Shown: positions 10,542 to 22,616, counted from the first letter of the stretch. The stretch is 64,000 bases of DNA from Ganoderma boninense (GCA_002900995.3 CM035304.1:5224134-5288133), one strand, 5' to 3'. Notes: generated by a model not told the origin, from the letters alone. Made by a program: numbers and translations.

Positions 10542-12407
10542 TCACACATATTGCTCGTCGTAACTCACCACGACCCGCGGCCCCTCCTCCGCGCCGCAGC
10601 GCGACGGATGGAACTCGATCCACACCGACGACGGGCTGCCGTGGTAGAGGATCGCGACGTGCTCGAGGGACGGGCAGCGGGCCTGCATGATCGCGAGTAT
10701 CTTGGGCCCGACCTTTGTGCGGAGCGTCTCGAGCCACCGGCCGCGGTGGCCGCTCAACCTGCAGTATGCGCCGGGATCGTTGTAGCAGTCGAGGCCCAGC
10801 CGGACGGTCCGCAACGACCGCGCACGGGAGAGGATCTTTGCGATGGGTGTCTGCACGCGCAGCGCTGGTTGTCAGTAAACATGGAAGTTAAACCCGCCGT
10901 GACTGTGTGCGCCACGGTGCGAGGGAGGGGGACGTACGAATCGCGTCAGCTCGCGCCGTTGGGTGCGATACCGATGGATTTCGAGATGTTGGAGGCGCGG
11001 GAAGGCGTCCACGACGTGCGCGAGCAGCGCATGCTCCGAGCTATGCCGCCTTGCCTCTGCCATGTAGGCGATCTCGAGGCTCGTCAGGAGTGGGAGCTCC
11101 ATGCGGCTGAGGATGGACAGGAGTCCGCGGTCGGTCGGAAGCGCACTGTGCCAGGGTTGGTTCATCCCATTCCCGTCGCCGATTGAGCGGAGACCCAAAG
11201 CCACTACGTGCTGGTGGTAGCGACGTGGGTAATCGCACAGTGAGAGGCGGGTGAGCATGGGCACGGGTACTGAGAAAAGGCCGTCCGAAGGGTCGGGACT
11301 GGCTATTTCCAAAACACGCAGCTGCGAGAGGTGGAGCTCCGGGGCTGTATTGCTGGGAGGGACAATCGGAAGGGGAGTTGTGTATAGTTGGTTTCCCTCG
11401 GGTAAGAGCGAAGCAGTGCCGGGGATAGGTGGCGATGTCTTGACCATGAATGATCGAGCAGCTAAGATGGAAAGGCGTGTGAGGGAGGGTAGCGACAGCA
11501 GCAAGGTTCGAATGTGTGTAAGTTGGGTGGTATCAAGAAGGCGACCATGAAGATTCAGCTCCTTCAGACGGGGCCAGGAGAGCCCAGTCATGGCGAGGAT
11601 CGGAGTGGACTCCAGTGGTAGCGTGAGGGAGACAGCCGTATTGTGCATCCTCAGAACGATAGCGGAGAGGCATTCCTGTTCAAATGCAAACACGGGTCGC
11701 ATGCTGGGAGGCCCTGTGAGAACGATGGTCATGTCCCTGGCAGACGTAGTGGCGTTGCACCACTCTCGCCACATCGTTGTCGTATACGAGAATGTCTGTA
11801 GAAAAATAGGGATGGCTTCGACCTCGTCCAGAGGGAAGGGGGGAATGTGAAGGTCATGCTGACCAGCGTCGTAGGATAGACTTGTGATGCGGGGTCGGGA
11901 AACGCAAGACTTCCAGATATCCCACGGTATCTGGCCGCATGTGTCTTTGAGCATCAGGGATTGAAGAGAGAGCAGTCTATCGAGCAGATATTCGAAGTCC
12001 TCTACGTCTTCCTCCCTTCCCAGAGGTCCCAGGTGGGTCAAGTGCCTTGAAAGGACCGCCGATTCAACAACATCACATGCATGAACAAGATGTCGACAGG
12101 ACGTACCGAGCATAAATGCAGACGGCCTCTGGTGGATCACCCATCTCGACCCTTCTGACGTCTTTCTGGCATCGAGCAAAGAGGACTGGTAGACAAAAGT
12201 CCCGAAGCGTGCGGGAGGATGATGCAAGGTTTCGCAAAGGTGAACTGCCGCCTCCCCCTTGGGGCAACCAGTCCGTAATGAGGCGAAATACATCGTTGTT
12301 CAGGTTGTCGAGACTGATATTCTGATTAGATACATGAGCGTAATGTGAATTTCTGGGACGACGTACGATGCAGATGGGGGACTCACACTAGGGCGACCAC
12401 CTGGCAT
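10542..12407 (-). CDS. F-box/leucine-rich-repeat-like protein
   Basis: The long exon between about 12060 and 10880 encodes LRR-like strands (LKELNLHGRLLDT, LTRLSLCDYPRRYHQ, LTSLEIAYMAEA, LQHLEIHRYRTQRR). A 3' exon (from about 10853) reads PIAKILSRARSLRTVRLGLD and LEHVAILYHGSP. The F-box segment reads LDNLNNDVFRLITDWLPQ, then LRDFCLPVLFARCQK. The start is uncertain: I used the ATG at 12407, giving a 7-codon first exon (MPGGRPS) with a GTGAGT donor spliced to NISLDNLN; a longer 5' exon may exist. The last codon is followed by TGA at 10542, but paralogues splice near this point, so a further small exon is possible. It is a presumed SCF adaptor, more diverged than the 1.8 kb gene. Confidence 0.6.
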
Positions 12408-12922
12408 TATGGAGACGAATATGAGCTCGAGGAACGACTGGGCAGACTGAGTGATGCCAATGGGACAGCAGGCAAACCGCTACGTCGCTTCTCTCCATGG
12501 ACTGTTATGTATTCGAGCAGAGTGATGACGTCCCGAGGAGTTGAGTCAGGAGCACAAAGCGGAAGCAGACCAGAGCAGAACGCCAAATGATAGAAGCGCG
12601 CGCCAGACTCCGCTCGAGGACGCGATCCGTCATCGCCATTATGTAACGGCTTGTCAAGGCTTTGGGTACTGGACACCCACCAAGTACCAAGTAGCACATA
12701 CTCGCAAACGCCAAGTTTAACCATCCTGACGACACGCATCCCAAACGCGCATCGTCTCCGGGACAATCTCGACGATTAGATGGGTATAAGTACACGTACT
12801 ACCATACCGCATGCGTGCGCATCGCATACCGTAACCATACTCTTAAGTCTAGATGGTAAAGTAATAAATAAAAATCCAACCGTACCACCCCCCCCCCACC
12901 GATGCCGGTGACCGGTGACCTT
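12408..12922. other. Intergenic, with a C10 homopolymer
   Basis: This lies between the F-box gene 5' end and the LCB1 stop codon. A run of ten C residues sits at 12888-12897, just beyond the 3' end of LCB1. No gene was recognised. Confidence 0.5.
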
Positions 12923-14911
12923 TTACCTTCGCTTCCCAATGACCTTCACGAACGCCGCCTTGACCACCGCCGCGGCCTTCTCGCACTCCTTGCGCGACAG
13001 CGCAGCCGTGATCGCCAGCTTCACGCTCGGGCGGACCTCGATCAGCTCCTGTCCCCGGAGCCGCTTCGCACGCGTGACCATCACGCCCTGCGCGAGGGCC
13101 TCGTCGACGACCTCCTGCAGCAGCCGCTCCTCGAGCTCGATGTTGAACTGCGGAGGATCGCGGGGCTTCACGGAAAGCGGGTTCGACGGCTTGTTCGACG
13201 GAACGCTCGTCATGAGCGGGACTTGGAGCGTTGGCCAGCGGATTTGCAGGTGGATGACAGGGCTAGCGGCGTGCGAGGGGATGGTAATGCAGTCCACGCG
13301 GTCAAGGATGGCGCGGACTGCGCGGACATTCTCCTGGAGGGTGGTAAGAATCGAGGGCGTGTTGCGGAGGATGTTGATACCCTCAGAGCCGGCGACGGTG
13401 AGGAGCGCGGGCATCGAGGCGGAGAATACGAAGGAGGTGCCGTTAATCCGCTGCGATACAGATTGTCAATATCAAAATATCGTTGGAGATGAATGGGCCT
13501 GGTACCTGGTGGTTGACGACAATGTTGGAGCCTGCGCAGAAACCGCCACATGCCGACAGTCCAGTAGACGCAGAGCCCACGAGCATATCAATGTCAGAGG
13601 CCTAGCGTGCATGTGAGTCTAGGTCACGACCGCTGTGAATCCAAAAACCTACCGGGACGTTGTAGAGCTCCGTCAAACCACGACCAGTACGACCGACGCT
13701 TCCGAACGACAGACTCTCGTCCAAGATCAGCCTGTACTTGTATTTCTTCTTCAACTCGACCTGTGTGCCGTGAGTGAAAGATATAAGACGGTTCACAAAA
13801 TCACCTACTAGCTTGGGCAAATCGGACATGGCACCATCGTGATCGAAGATGCCCTCAGTGACGATAAACCGGCGGGTAAGGGGGCTCCTTCGCTTTCGCC
13901 TCTCCTTGTCAACGCTCTCGAGAACATAGGCCAGGCTCTCCATGTCGTTGTGATCATACCACCGCACTGTGCATCGTGAAATCTGGAGACCCTTCTGGAT
14001 AGCGAAGTTCACGCCGCGGTCCGCGACAATCACGTCCCCACGCTTGCAGAACGCCGGAATGACGGAGCTGATGGTGGAGAATGCCTGCGAGTACAGGATG
14101 GCCGACTCGGTCCCAAGGAAATCAGCGATATCTTTTTCGAATTGGAGATGCACGTCTGCAAATAGTGCCGCATCAGCCCGAGCCACCACAGTAATTGATC
14201 ACTGAAATGCGTCCAATTGACAGGAAGCGGGACGCGCAAACGCCGGACGGCGCCCGAGTGCGGATTTGCAACGCCGCAGCACGAGTGACTGGACGCGAGG
14301 CTCACCTTGGAAGCCGTAAAACCCGGGGGGACCACAGCTGCCCAGACCATATTTCCTCAGAGTATCCACGGCAGCAGCCTTGATCTCTTCGTTGCCAGCG
14401 AGCCCGGTGAAGTTGTAGCTAGCCAAGTTGAGCACAGTCTTTCCGGACGCGAGCTTGGGCTTGGGACCGGTGGGGCCGACGATGACGGGCACAGCAGCGA
14501 GGTCGGCTTGCTCCTGAGCAGAGAGCGGCTGAGCAAGGGGCTCTGGGGCCCACTCGTCGACGAGCTCGTCGATTTCCTGAAGGCGGACAGTTATTGGACG
14601 GAAACAGAATAGATAGGAGACTCGGACGGGGCGCATACCTTCTCGTCGAACTGAATGAAGTGTTTGCCGGACTGGTCGCCACGAGTGCGCGACTGCATGA
14701 GAGTACGAATGGCAAAGATGATGAGGATGACCTCGAGCAGGGTGCGGCCGGGGTCGTTCTGGTGCGAGGACTTGACATAGCGCGCGACGACAGCGGAGCC
14801 GGGGATTCTGTAGAAGTTGGTCTCGAGGGTGTTGTAGGACTTGGCGAGGAAGGCGAAGACGAGGTCGAGGCTATGTGAGGAGCCGTTCATCGTGCTCGTG
14901 AGTGCAGTCAT
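12923..14911 (-). CDS. LCB1: Serine palmitoyltransferase subunit 1 (LCB1)
   Basis: This is the regulatory subunit of serine palmitoyltransferase, the first step of sphingolipid synthesis (serine plus palmitoyl-CoA), at the ER membrane. The ATG at 14911 starts [20 protein letters not shown], followed by a hydrophobic anchor ([15 protein letters not shown]). Family landmarks follow: [32 protein letters not shown], a PLP-fold core ([18 protein letters not shown]), [21 protein letters not shown], and [17 protein letters not shown]. Where LCB2 carries the PLP-binding lysine, this protein has none, as expected for LCB1. Introns of about 50-80 nt split it into about six exons; the stop is at 12923-12925. 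It shares a 186-bp upstream interval with the plus-strand coiled-coil gene. Confidence 0.92.
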
Positions 14912-15097
14912 GGCCGGGGCGTGGTCGTGGTCGTAGCAGGGAGAGGGAGAGAGTGGTCGGAGAGGAGCTCTGAGCTGGTCAGGAACAGCCGCCCGATTCT
15001 GCCGAGTTTCTCGCCTCTCGCGCGCTTGTCCAGCGATCTCTTCCTCAACGTCCGCAACGGCGAGCTGAGCCTCGTGCTCGCCGAAGCAGCTGCACCA
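14912..15097. promoter_or_regulatory. Short divergent intergenic region (shared promoter) between LCB1 and the coiled-coil gene
   Basis: The two start codons (14911 minus, 15098 plus) are 186 bp apart, so both promoters and 5' UTRs must fit in or overlap this interval. GAG- and CTC-rich stretches are visible but no specific factor site can be named. Confidence 0.6.
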
Positions 15098-17556
15098 ATG
15101 GCCCTCCCGTCCCACAGAACCTCGGCGTCCATGTCCACCACGAATCTCGTCGCTCCGGGCCTTGGCCCCCAGCAGCAGCGGCGCCTCTCACTCCCGCCGC
15201 CTCCGTCCCCGCTCAACCTGGTGAGAACACACAGAAATCGTGAAGGCTTTGACGTGTTCGACGTGCTGATTGACTTTCCCTCCAGCCGGAGCCAGTGTCT
15301 GGGAACAGGAGACCCCCGTCGCCCTTGCGGAACGGATTCGCAATCGATCCTCATACCGGCGAAGTCAGTGAAGGCCCCTTCGCACGTCCGTCCGACGACG
15401 AATCAAACGATAGCCGACAGTGGGGCCAACGCGCTGCATCGCCCTCGCCATCGGTAGGCCAGTTCGCTGCCAACTTTGCTCAGCGCGTAGGATCCATCAT
15501 GAGCAACATGAGTTCGCGATCGCCTGGACTTCCGACCGACGAGGAACTGGAGGCAGAGGCGGAGAGGGAGCGCGAGCGCAGCAGGCGGGAGGCGGAGCGG
15601 ATCCTTGCGAGGGAGGCCGAGGAGAGGGAGAGACGGACCGTGGAAGAACGCGTCATGGCCATGCTGCAACAGGGTAACAACGGCGAGTCCCTCCGCCCCC
15701 CGCCCTCTCGAGCCCAGACTATGCCCGCGACTCCCCCCTCCCCATCCTCGTCTCAGAAGGACGGCGGCTGGTGGTCCGCGGCCAAACAGAAACTCACCCC
15801 CACCAAGGAGCCTCTCACTCCGGCACAGCAAATCATCCAGGAGACGAAACAGCGCGACAAGGTGATCGAGAAGGAGAAGAAGAAGATTGAGAAACAAGAG
15901 CGTAAGAAGAGCAAAGAGTGGCCGACAACTCCCGAGGGCAAGTTTGAAGACCCCGCTTTCATGAAGCTTGGGCTTGCAGCATCTCCAGGCCGTGCTATAT
16001 CGTCCTCGCCGTCCCCCATGCCCCGCGGAGTCGTCAGCACGCCGCCCAGCCTCGCCGCCTCTCCCATGAGAGGCGCCGACTCGGAGGCCGAGGGCGCATC
16101 TCCATCTCGGGCACCGCAACCACTATATGCGCAATTCAACGCGCAAGGCGCACTAGATGTTCCCGGTACCCTCCTCACGATCACCAGGCGTTTTGAGAAG
16201 CTCGAGAAATGGACTGTGAGCCAAGTTCGCGCACTTGAAGAGCGCATGGATGATGTCGAGCGTTGGCTTGTCGAAAAAGAACGCGAGAAGGACGATGCCG
16301 GCATTGGGGAGAATGCGCTAGGCGAGGTCAGGGAGGAAATGGCGGAGCTCCAGGGACGCATTGGAGAGCTGGGCCGCGAGATGGCGAAGATGGTCACTGC
16401 GCCAGGAAACCTCATCTCGGGCCCGTCGCGGAGCCCCGCGACGGTTGGTAGAGCGCCCTCCACTAGCTCGTCAATTGCTGTCCAGTCGATTTCCAGGAAC
16501 CTCACTAGTCCGCCCCGCGCTACTCCTCCGAGGGCAGCAGGGACAACCAGCCCGAATATCACCACACCAGTTCCCTCCAACCGCTCCTCACGCACCCGCC
16601 TGCCTTATCCCACTGGAGACTATGCATCTCCTCCAGAGTCGTCTATGTTCTCGCCAACAAACTCCCCTCCAGCATCTCTCACCTCCGCGACGAGGTCACG
16701 CCACATGTCCATTGCTGGCCTCCCTTCACAGGAGGGCGACACGTTCTCCGCAAGCGTCTCTCCGTCCGGGCTCCCCAATGGCAAACGGGCGGAAGACAGC
16801 GCGAGCCCCAGCACCCTCCCGCCGCCGAACCTGCCCGCGTTCCGCCCGTCCAGCGCAAGCCCGACCCCCCGCAAACGCTACACGGTCGCGCTCGGCACAC
16901 AGATCATGCAGCGCGAGCGCAGCGACCGCGAGGACGGCCCGCCCGTCCTCCCCGGCACCCCGCACACGCGCGACCTGGGCACCGCGTTCTTCTCCACGTC
17001 CCCCGTGTCCACGTCCTCCGCGCTCGACGAGAGCGGCGCGAGCGCAGACGAGTCCGACGAGTTCGGCGACGAGACGATCGGCAAGTCTTCCGGGCGCCAC
17101 TTCAGCGGCACGCTCGCCCCGCCTTCTCACTCGCACTCGCATTCGCATTCGCATTCGAGCTCGAACTCGAACGCGCCCTCGCCCGCATCGTCCCCCCAGG
17201 GCGGCGCCAAGCCGGGTGGCCGCCGCGCGCGCCCGCAGTCGATGTACGCGCCGCTGACCTCGCAGGCGATCTCCGCGCCGTCGCCCGTCACCCCGCTGAA
17301 CATCCGTCTGCGCTCGCGCTCGACGGACCGCTTCGGGCTCGGGCTCGGGCTCGGGCTGTCCGACGCGTGCACGGGCGCCCCAATCCCGCCGCAGACGCCG
17401 ACGTCGGGCAAGTTCGTCGACCCGCTCGTCGCGCGGCGGCAGGCGAAGCTCGAGGCGCAGCTGAGCGCGGGGCCGCCGCCGCCCAAGACGCTCGTGGGGA
17501 AGAAGAAGGTGCCCGTCGGGGAGCTCGTCGCGTTCTTCGACCAGGAGAAGGCGTGA
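15098..17556 (+). CDS. Large disordered coiled-coil protein, unknown function
   Basis: Exon 1 is 15098-15220 (MALPSHRTSASMSTTNLVAP, 41 codons); the intron ends in CCTCCAG and exon 2 is 15286-17556, giving about 797 residues. Most of the protein is Ser/Pro-rich and probably disordered. A charged segment (EELEAEAERERERSRREAER) and a second near the middle (RFEKLEKWTVSQVRALEERM, continuing to LGREMAKM) look like coiled coils. Near the C terminus are a hexanucleotide-encoded SHSHSHSHSH tract and a GLGLGLGL tract. The end reads KKKVPVGELVAFFDQEKA. No domain with known function was recognised. The long second exon without stops and the divergent pairing with LCB1 support a real gene; a cytoskeletal or scaffold role would be a guess. 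Confidence 0.8.
17125..17175 (+). repeat. In-frame hexanucleotide repeat (Ser-His)
   Basis: TCGCAT-type units repeat about five to six times, then change to TCGAAC-type units, coding an SH tract followed by SSSNSN. The array stays in frame inside the coiled-coil gene and is a likely length-variable site. Confidence 0.8.
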
Positions 17557-18217
17557 GGTGCGACGCGGGCAGTCGGGCGGCGAGGGTGACCCAATGTGGG
17601 ACTGTGATTTGCGTGGTGCAGTGGCCGGTGGGTGGCTGGGTGCTAGGGTTCGGAATTTTAATGAGCGTCGAGGGCGCTGTCGTTGCTTGATACCTGCTTC
17701 GGGTTCGGATTCTTGCGCGGACCGATATTACTGCATACATACAATACCACGGTGGTGAAAAGTAGGAGAGGGGGCCTTATTTGTACCATGACGCGAAGTA
17801 AGATCTTCGTTGCTGTTTTTCTGTATTGCACTGACCCTCAGGCTTCCTTTCATATGGCATGCTAGCGTTATGTACTTCAAATGCGCTTTTGCTTGAAGTC
17901 GGCTTTGTTGACTGCTTTCATGTCACGACTTTATGACCTTTAATGATTTCGTTATCATCTCTGTTTATTCTCTGCTTATTCACACACTCAGGGTGAACAC
18001 TGGGTGCAAACGATTGCGTGTAGTCGTGGGCGAGAAAAAGCTAAGTATATAGTGTTGTAAGACGCATTGTCTGTTTCAGCTAACGCTACATTGTCTATTA
18101 CTATGCAATAGATTAAGATACTTAGATTGGGAAGTGGAAGTCTGGAGATACAAGTCAATCGCGAATATCACGGATGTATCCCCTTGGATTGCTCACTTTA
18201 TGCTTGCCACCAGCACT
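17557..18217. other. Convergent intergenic region
   Basis: This lies between two converging genes. It is AT-richer than the flanks and should hold both 3' UTRs and polyadenylation signals. No gene is visible. Confidence 0.5.
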
Positions 18218-19370
18218 CTAGGACTGAGCCTCTTGAGGGCCCCGCTCGTCAACGGTCTCCATCGCCTTCAGCAAGATCTTCCACGCCAGGTGGAGAGCCT
18301 TCCAGACCCGGTCGTCGACCATCCCGAGCACGCACATGTTCTGATACGTCCCATACACGCCCCGCGCCAGGCAGCCCAGCTCCCGCATCCCGTAGTGGTG
18401 CGCGAGGTCGCCCACGAGCTTCGAGTAGTTCACGTCGCCCTCGACAGTGCCCTCCGGGAGGGTGTAGTGGATGTGCTCGCACGGCAGGAGGTGCCCGATG
18501 AAGAGCCCCGTCGAGTACGTCGTCACGAACATGACGAGCGCGAAGAAGCGCGGCGGGTACGGCACGGGCACGGGCACGACGGGCATGCGGATCGTCGAGC
18601 GCGTCGGGCGCGCGACCGTCGCAGGCGAGAGCAGCTCCACGGGCAGGTCGCGCGGCGCGGGCGCGATCGCGGGGAGGTGCGCGCAGTGCGCGGCCCAGAT
18701 CGCGGCGTGCGTGGGGAAGAGCGCGACGACGCGCCGGAACCGCAGCGTGCGGCGCGCCTGGCGCTGCACGGGGTCGCCGAGCGTCGCGGCGGGCGCGTAG
18801 CTGTAGACCCCGAAGACGTGCGTGGGGCACGACGCGAGCCCGAGGTCCTTGATGATCACGTTGTACCAGTTCGGGAGGCACGTCTTGGGCGGGTCGACGA
18901 AGATGCGGTCGTAGAGGCCCAGCGGCCTGCGCGGCGAGTCGAGTGAGACGCTGCGCGGGGGAGGGGGCATGGGAGGGAAGAGCTCACCTGTAGTTCATGA
19001 ACACCCACGCGTCCCGGACGTGTGCCGGACGGAGCCCCTTGTACTCAGGCTGCGTGTATGCGATGCGTTCCGGGTCAATATCAGGTATCGGTGGTCGCTC
19101 GAGGCTGAAGGTGTAGAGGGACCGCCATCGCTCGGTTGGCACGAGAGGTTTGGCGGCAAGCATGGGATATGGCGACCCCCCCGGGGGGTGGAAGGAAAGC
19201 GCGTCTTCCTTCATCGGCGTGCAGATCCATGCTGGAGGGAGGGTCGGTACCGGCATCCGCGCACGATACTTGGCAGCCATGAACAGGGCGCGGGGCAGCG
19301 CGAGCTTGTTAACTCTGCCGGCTGCAGCGTAGGCGCGGTGCTTTGGCGTGATGTACTTGCATTTGACCAT
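18218..19370 (-). CDS. Clp1-like (clampless1 family) protein, probable
   Basis: Exon 1 is 19370-18988 (MVKCKYITPKHRAYAAAGRV) and exon 2 is 18950-18218, joined by a 37-nt GTGAGC..CGCAG intron at phase 2. The spliced product is 371 residues. The segments HVFGVYSYAP, VVALFPTHAAIWAAHCAHLP and YQNMCVLGMVDDRVWKALHL resemble what I recall of the Clp1 family. In Coprinopsis and Ustilago, Clp1 is required for clamp formation or proliferation of the dikaryon downstream of the mating-type genes. Length fits the family (about 365). There is no signal peptide; one stretch (FFALVMFVTTYSTGLFIGHL) is hydrophobic but more likely buried. The assignment rests on memory of family features, not a search. Exon 2 has very high GC. 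Confidence 0.55.
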
Positions 19371-20925
19371 CCTGGAGGCGACGCGATAGTAGGAGGAGCG
19401 TGATGGGCGAAGAGAGGCGGGAAAGTGGTGCGGTGGAGGCGGGGGGAAGTTGGGGTGTCGACTCCGAGGTGCCGAAGGTTTTATACAAGTCAGAGAGCAT
19501 GACTTGGGATTTGCGGGGGGATTGTCTCGAGAGGGCGGGAGGGCGCAATAAAGCAAGACCAAGGGAACATTTGCGCGAGGCTTGATTGCAAGATGCCATT
19601 GATAGAAACTGTCGGTCGGGACCAAATGTGAGCCTACCGTGCCAAACACATACAAACAGTCGCCCACACACCCCGCCCCCCGACCTAATCGCTCCTTTGA
19701 TCACCAAGCGGGAACAAGGCGAGACTTTTCAGCTTCAAATCCTGGCTTGAGTACATCCCTCATCGATACTCCGCGTCGGGACCAGAAATTTAAAAGGTTG
19801 CCATGGGTATCAGTAAGGGACGACATGATGACCCTCCGCGGTAAGTTGATAATTAGCCGTTGGCGGTGGGCCGTTCTTCTGCATCAGTCGAATAATAGCG
19901 ACTAGTTTCTGACTTGCATAGCGAATTATCGCGAGTGAGAACTTCGACTGCGAGGTATATCGCTGTACAAGAGGCTCCTGAAAACGATGAAGGTGAGTAG
20001 GAGGAGCCGTCACTGAGTCTCTAGGGAGCACACACGATCTGCAACGCGCACCCATCACCACTGCCTGGGCGATGGTCCGTCATGCGTAAAGGCATGCAAA
20101 AGGGTCACAATAGCAAGCTCCGACAGGCAGTGGTACCTGAGTGCCAGTGGGGGCGCCGCCCTCCGCGAGCCGGAATGTGTTTCAGGCTACGTTCTCTTCA
20201 ACCTGATGCGATAGGGCTCCTTTAAAATGGATGAATCAGTGACCCCCATTTAGGGTTGGTTGGTATTGGTGAAAAGAAATGGCTCGGAGAGGAGTGTGGC
20301 CCGGACAACGCCTCAGAACCAGGCTGGACTCTGCTCCTTGCATGACGACCACGCAGTTTTCGACCTCTCAGGCAGCCTGTTTGGGTCTGCCAATTCAAGC
20401 TGGTCCAGACACAAGTATGACCCCGCAATAATCGTGTATGAGCGAGTGCATTGCGAAGTGTTAAGTGGGTGGGATCATCTCTAGAGCGCCAATGGGGTTG
20501 TGCCTACTAACAAGTGCATGCTAAAAAACCGCTGCAAACATCACAGACGGGCCTTGTAAAATAAACACCCCTTGATATCCTATCGTAGACCAATATATGA
20601 TCCTTTTCAAGGCTACATTCTCGAATGAAGCCAGGAAATAGACCATTATACTTAAGTTGGTTGTTGTTTAGCTATGTGGCACCTTTGATATTCAGCTTCT
20701 GGACCAACTTTGAAACCATGACGGTGTCCAAGAGACAAGGCACAGTCACGATCATAAGGGTATTTCGTGACTGCGTATTGACTCGGCCATGTCGTTAGGA
20801 ACAGTTGCCACCCATCTTCGTTTGTGTAGCCATTGCGCCACAACGATGATACAAAAGGCCGGCTTTCGAACTCGATGTTGGAAGAGAGACCCCCGTAAGA
20901 ACGTACCTCGCCGTACCTGGCCCTG
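19371..20925. other. Gene-poor region
   Basis: Only short interrupted frames occur on both strands. It must include the promoter of the Clp1-like gene (minus strand, start 19370). No tRNA, transposase or conserved domain was recognised. Confidence 0.5.
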
Positions 20926-21212
20926 CCACGACGGGCAAGGGCGGGTACCTCAGGCCGGAATATGGCTGTAAAATGACCGGGAACGGTCTCCTGTCACAAC
21001 CATATTCCGGACCTGAAATTTTTGGTAAGCGCCGTTTAGATCGACATAACAAAACGTACTTACTCGGTCAACGGATCAATAAGGTTGTAGTATTCTTTTG
21101 TTAATGAGCGCCTTTGAGAATTTAGGTCAGGGATATGGGCGCGACAGGAGACCAGTCCCGGTTTTTTCACAGACGTATTCAGGCCAGCGGTATCCGCCAT
21201 TGTCCGTCGTGT
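20926..21212. repeat. Compound inverted repeat (MITE-like), arms of about 90-100 bp
   Basis: The reverse complement of about 20926-21025 aligns with about 21112-21212. Shared landmarks in order are AATTT(C)AGGTC, GGATATGG-type, GACAGGAGACC, TCCCGGT, TATTC(C)GGCC and CCGTCGTG. The left arm also contains its own hairpin: CCGGAATATGG near 20954 and CCATATTCCGG near 21000. The spacer is about 85 bp. No transposase frame is inside, so it may be a non-autonomous element or two head-to-head copies of one. Arms are imperfect, so it is not brand new. Confidence 0.65.
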
Positions 21213-22616
21213 GCTATGCAATGACCGTATACACGATGCGTTCCAAGGTTATGGAGGCCCAGAGGATGCCAGTGTCCCAATCTTATTAAAGCTGATCCGA
21301 CTACGGCACCGATGGTTGTCAACAAAACCGGGGCGATTTTAGATTGAACTCCAGTGCGAAAGCAAATGGCAGTCTCAGCTTGGGATTGAAGTGTCATAGG
21401 AATTGAGGCTCGTGCTCGGGTCGAGTTTTGTCCCATCTTAGAACCAAAAAAAACTGAGCACTCACCGGAACCTGAGCTTGAAGTAGAAAGGTCCTGGATG
21501 AAGAATGGGAGTCGCCCGAGCAACAGGTAAGCCTTGGGTCTATTACTTTGGAGGAGACTTAGTCGTAATAATGCGAGCGTACAGCACGTAGGGGACGGGG
21601 AGGGGGGCCGCATATAGTCGAAGCGGAAAGAGTTGTGCGAAACCAAAATCCTCCAACCCGCGAGTGGTCGAAATATAAGCGCCTGCCGCCGTGACGGGCC
21701 AGCGGATGGAAGCACCAGAAACAATTGGCATTCCTTGCAACCAACCCCGAAGCTCAAATTTCGAAGCCCGTGAGTGTCCACCACATGCACATCTCGACTC
21801 CGAGAAGATGAAAGGCCTCCTCGAGCGCAGACGGATTGCCGGGATGGCAAGTTGGAGTTGGGAAAAGAAGTTCACCACAGTGGCAGTCGCCCGCTGAAAA
21901 GCGCAAAGCAAATAAGACAGGCGGACGCACGAATGCTTGGTGGAAGACGAGAGTTCTCCCAGTTGCAACTTGCGGACAAAAGCCAGAACCCTTGCAGATA
22001 TCAGGTTTAACAGGGGTGGTGTCGAACCTGAGTAGTACTGAATGAGTCCACTACAATGGCCGCATCGAGGGCGACCCAGATTGCCTAGAGATGTAGAAAT
22101 GGAAGCGATGCTTATACGTGGAATGCGTGATTGTCAGTCGAGGTAAGTCATGGTCAATATGGTCAGTGTAGGATGAGTCTGACGACGACTACCAGCGACG
22201 ATGCCTCAGCGTTGAAGAGCTTGATCGGCGTCAGCCGATGTTTCCCAGTGCGGCCCGGTGGTCGCCGAAGAGACGAACTGAACTCTGCCTTGACTCTGTA
22301 GCTATCTTCATTGAGTGGGCCAAGTTGCAAATCGGCACCAGCCCATTCCCACTCACCTGCCTAGCAAGCCCACGCCCGTTTCTCTCCGAAACAATAACAA
22401 GATCTAACAATCAGGTTCAAGCCGGCTGAAAGCATCCATCTCTTGCTCGAACACGCCACCGCGTCCGCGTCCGCATTCCCCTGCAAGTGCCAGTGGATTA
22501 CCAAACATCGTGCATACATCCATCATGTGCATCAAAGTCCTAAAGCATCATCACAAGTAGTCCGCAAAAGTCCCAGAGTGCACCTCGTCAGATGCTCAGC
22601 GCTCAGTGCTCAGTGC
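21213..22616. other. Gene-poor region
   Basis: A 223-codon minus frame (21179-21850) has no recognisable domain and no conserved splice structure, so I do not call it. The region ends in short GCTCAGT repeats abutting the next gene's stop codon (22597-22619). Confidence 0.45.

Noticed and set aside
12888..12897. C10 homopolymer as a functional element
   Set aside because: A single homopolymer in 3' flanking DNA; a similar run occurs at 27772-27781, and neither shows further structure.
15403..16119. Long minus-strand open frames opposite the coiled-coil gene (also 15753-16595, 16726-17154)
   Set aside because: They are shadows of a GC-rich coding exon; amino-acid composition is Arg/Gly/Ala-biased with no domain, and the plus frame has a start, intron and coherent protein.
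18249..18881. Ala/Arg-rich 210-codon minus frame and plus frames in the Clp1-like gene
   Set aside because: They are out of frame with the spliced gene and are typical GC-skew shadow frames.
21179..21850. A 223-codon minus frame
   Set aside because: No domain, no homologous partner exon, Ser/Leu-rich composition typical of chance; it overlaps the inverted repeat edge.
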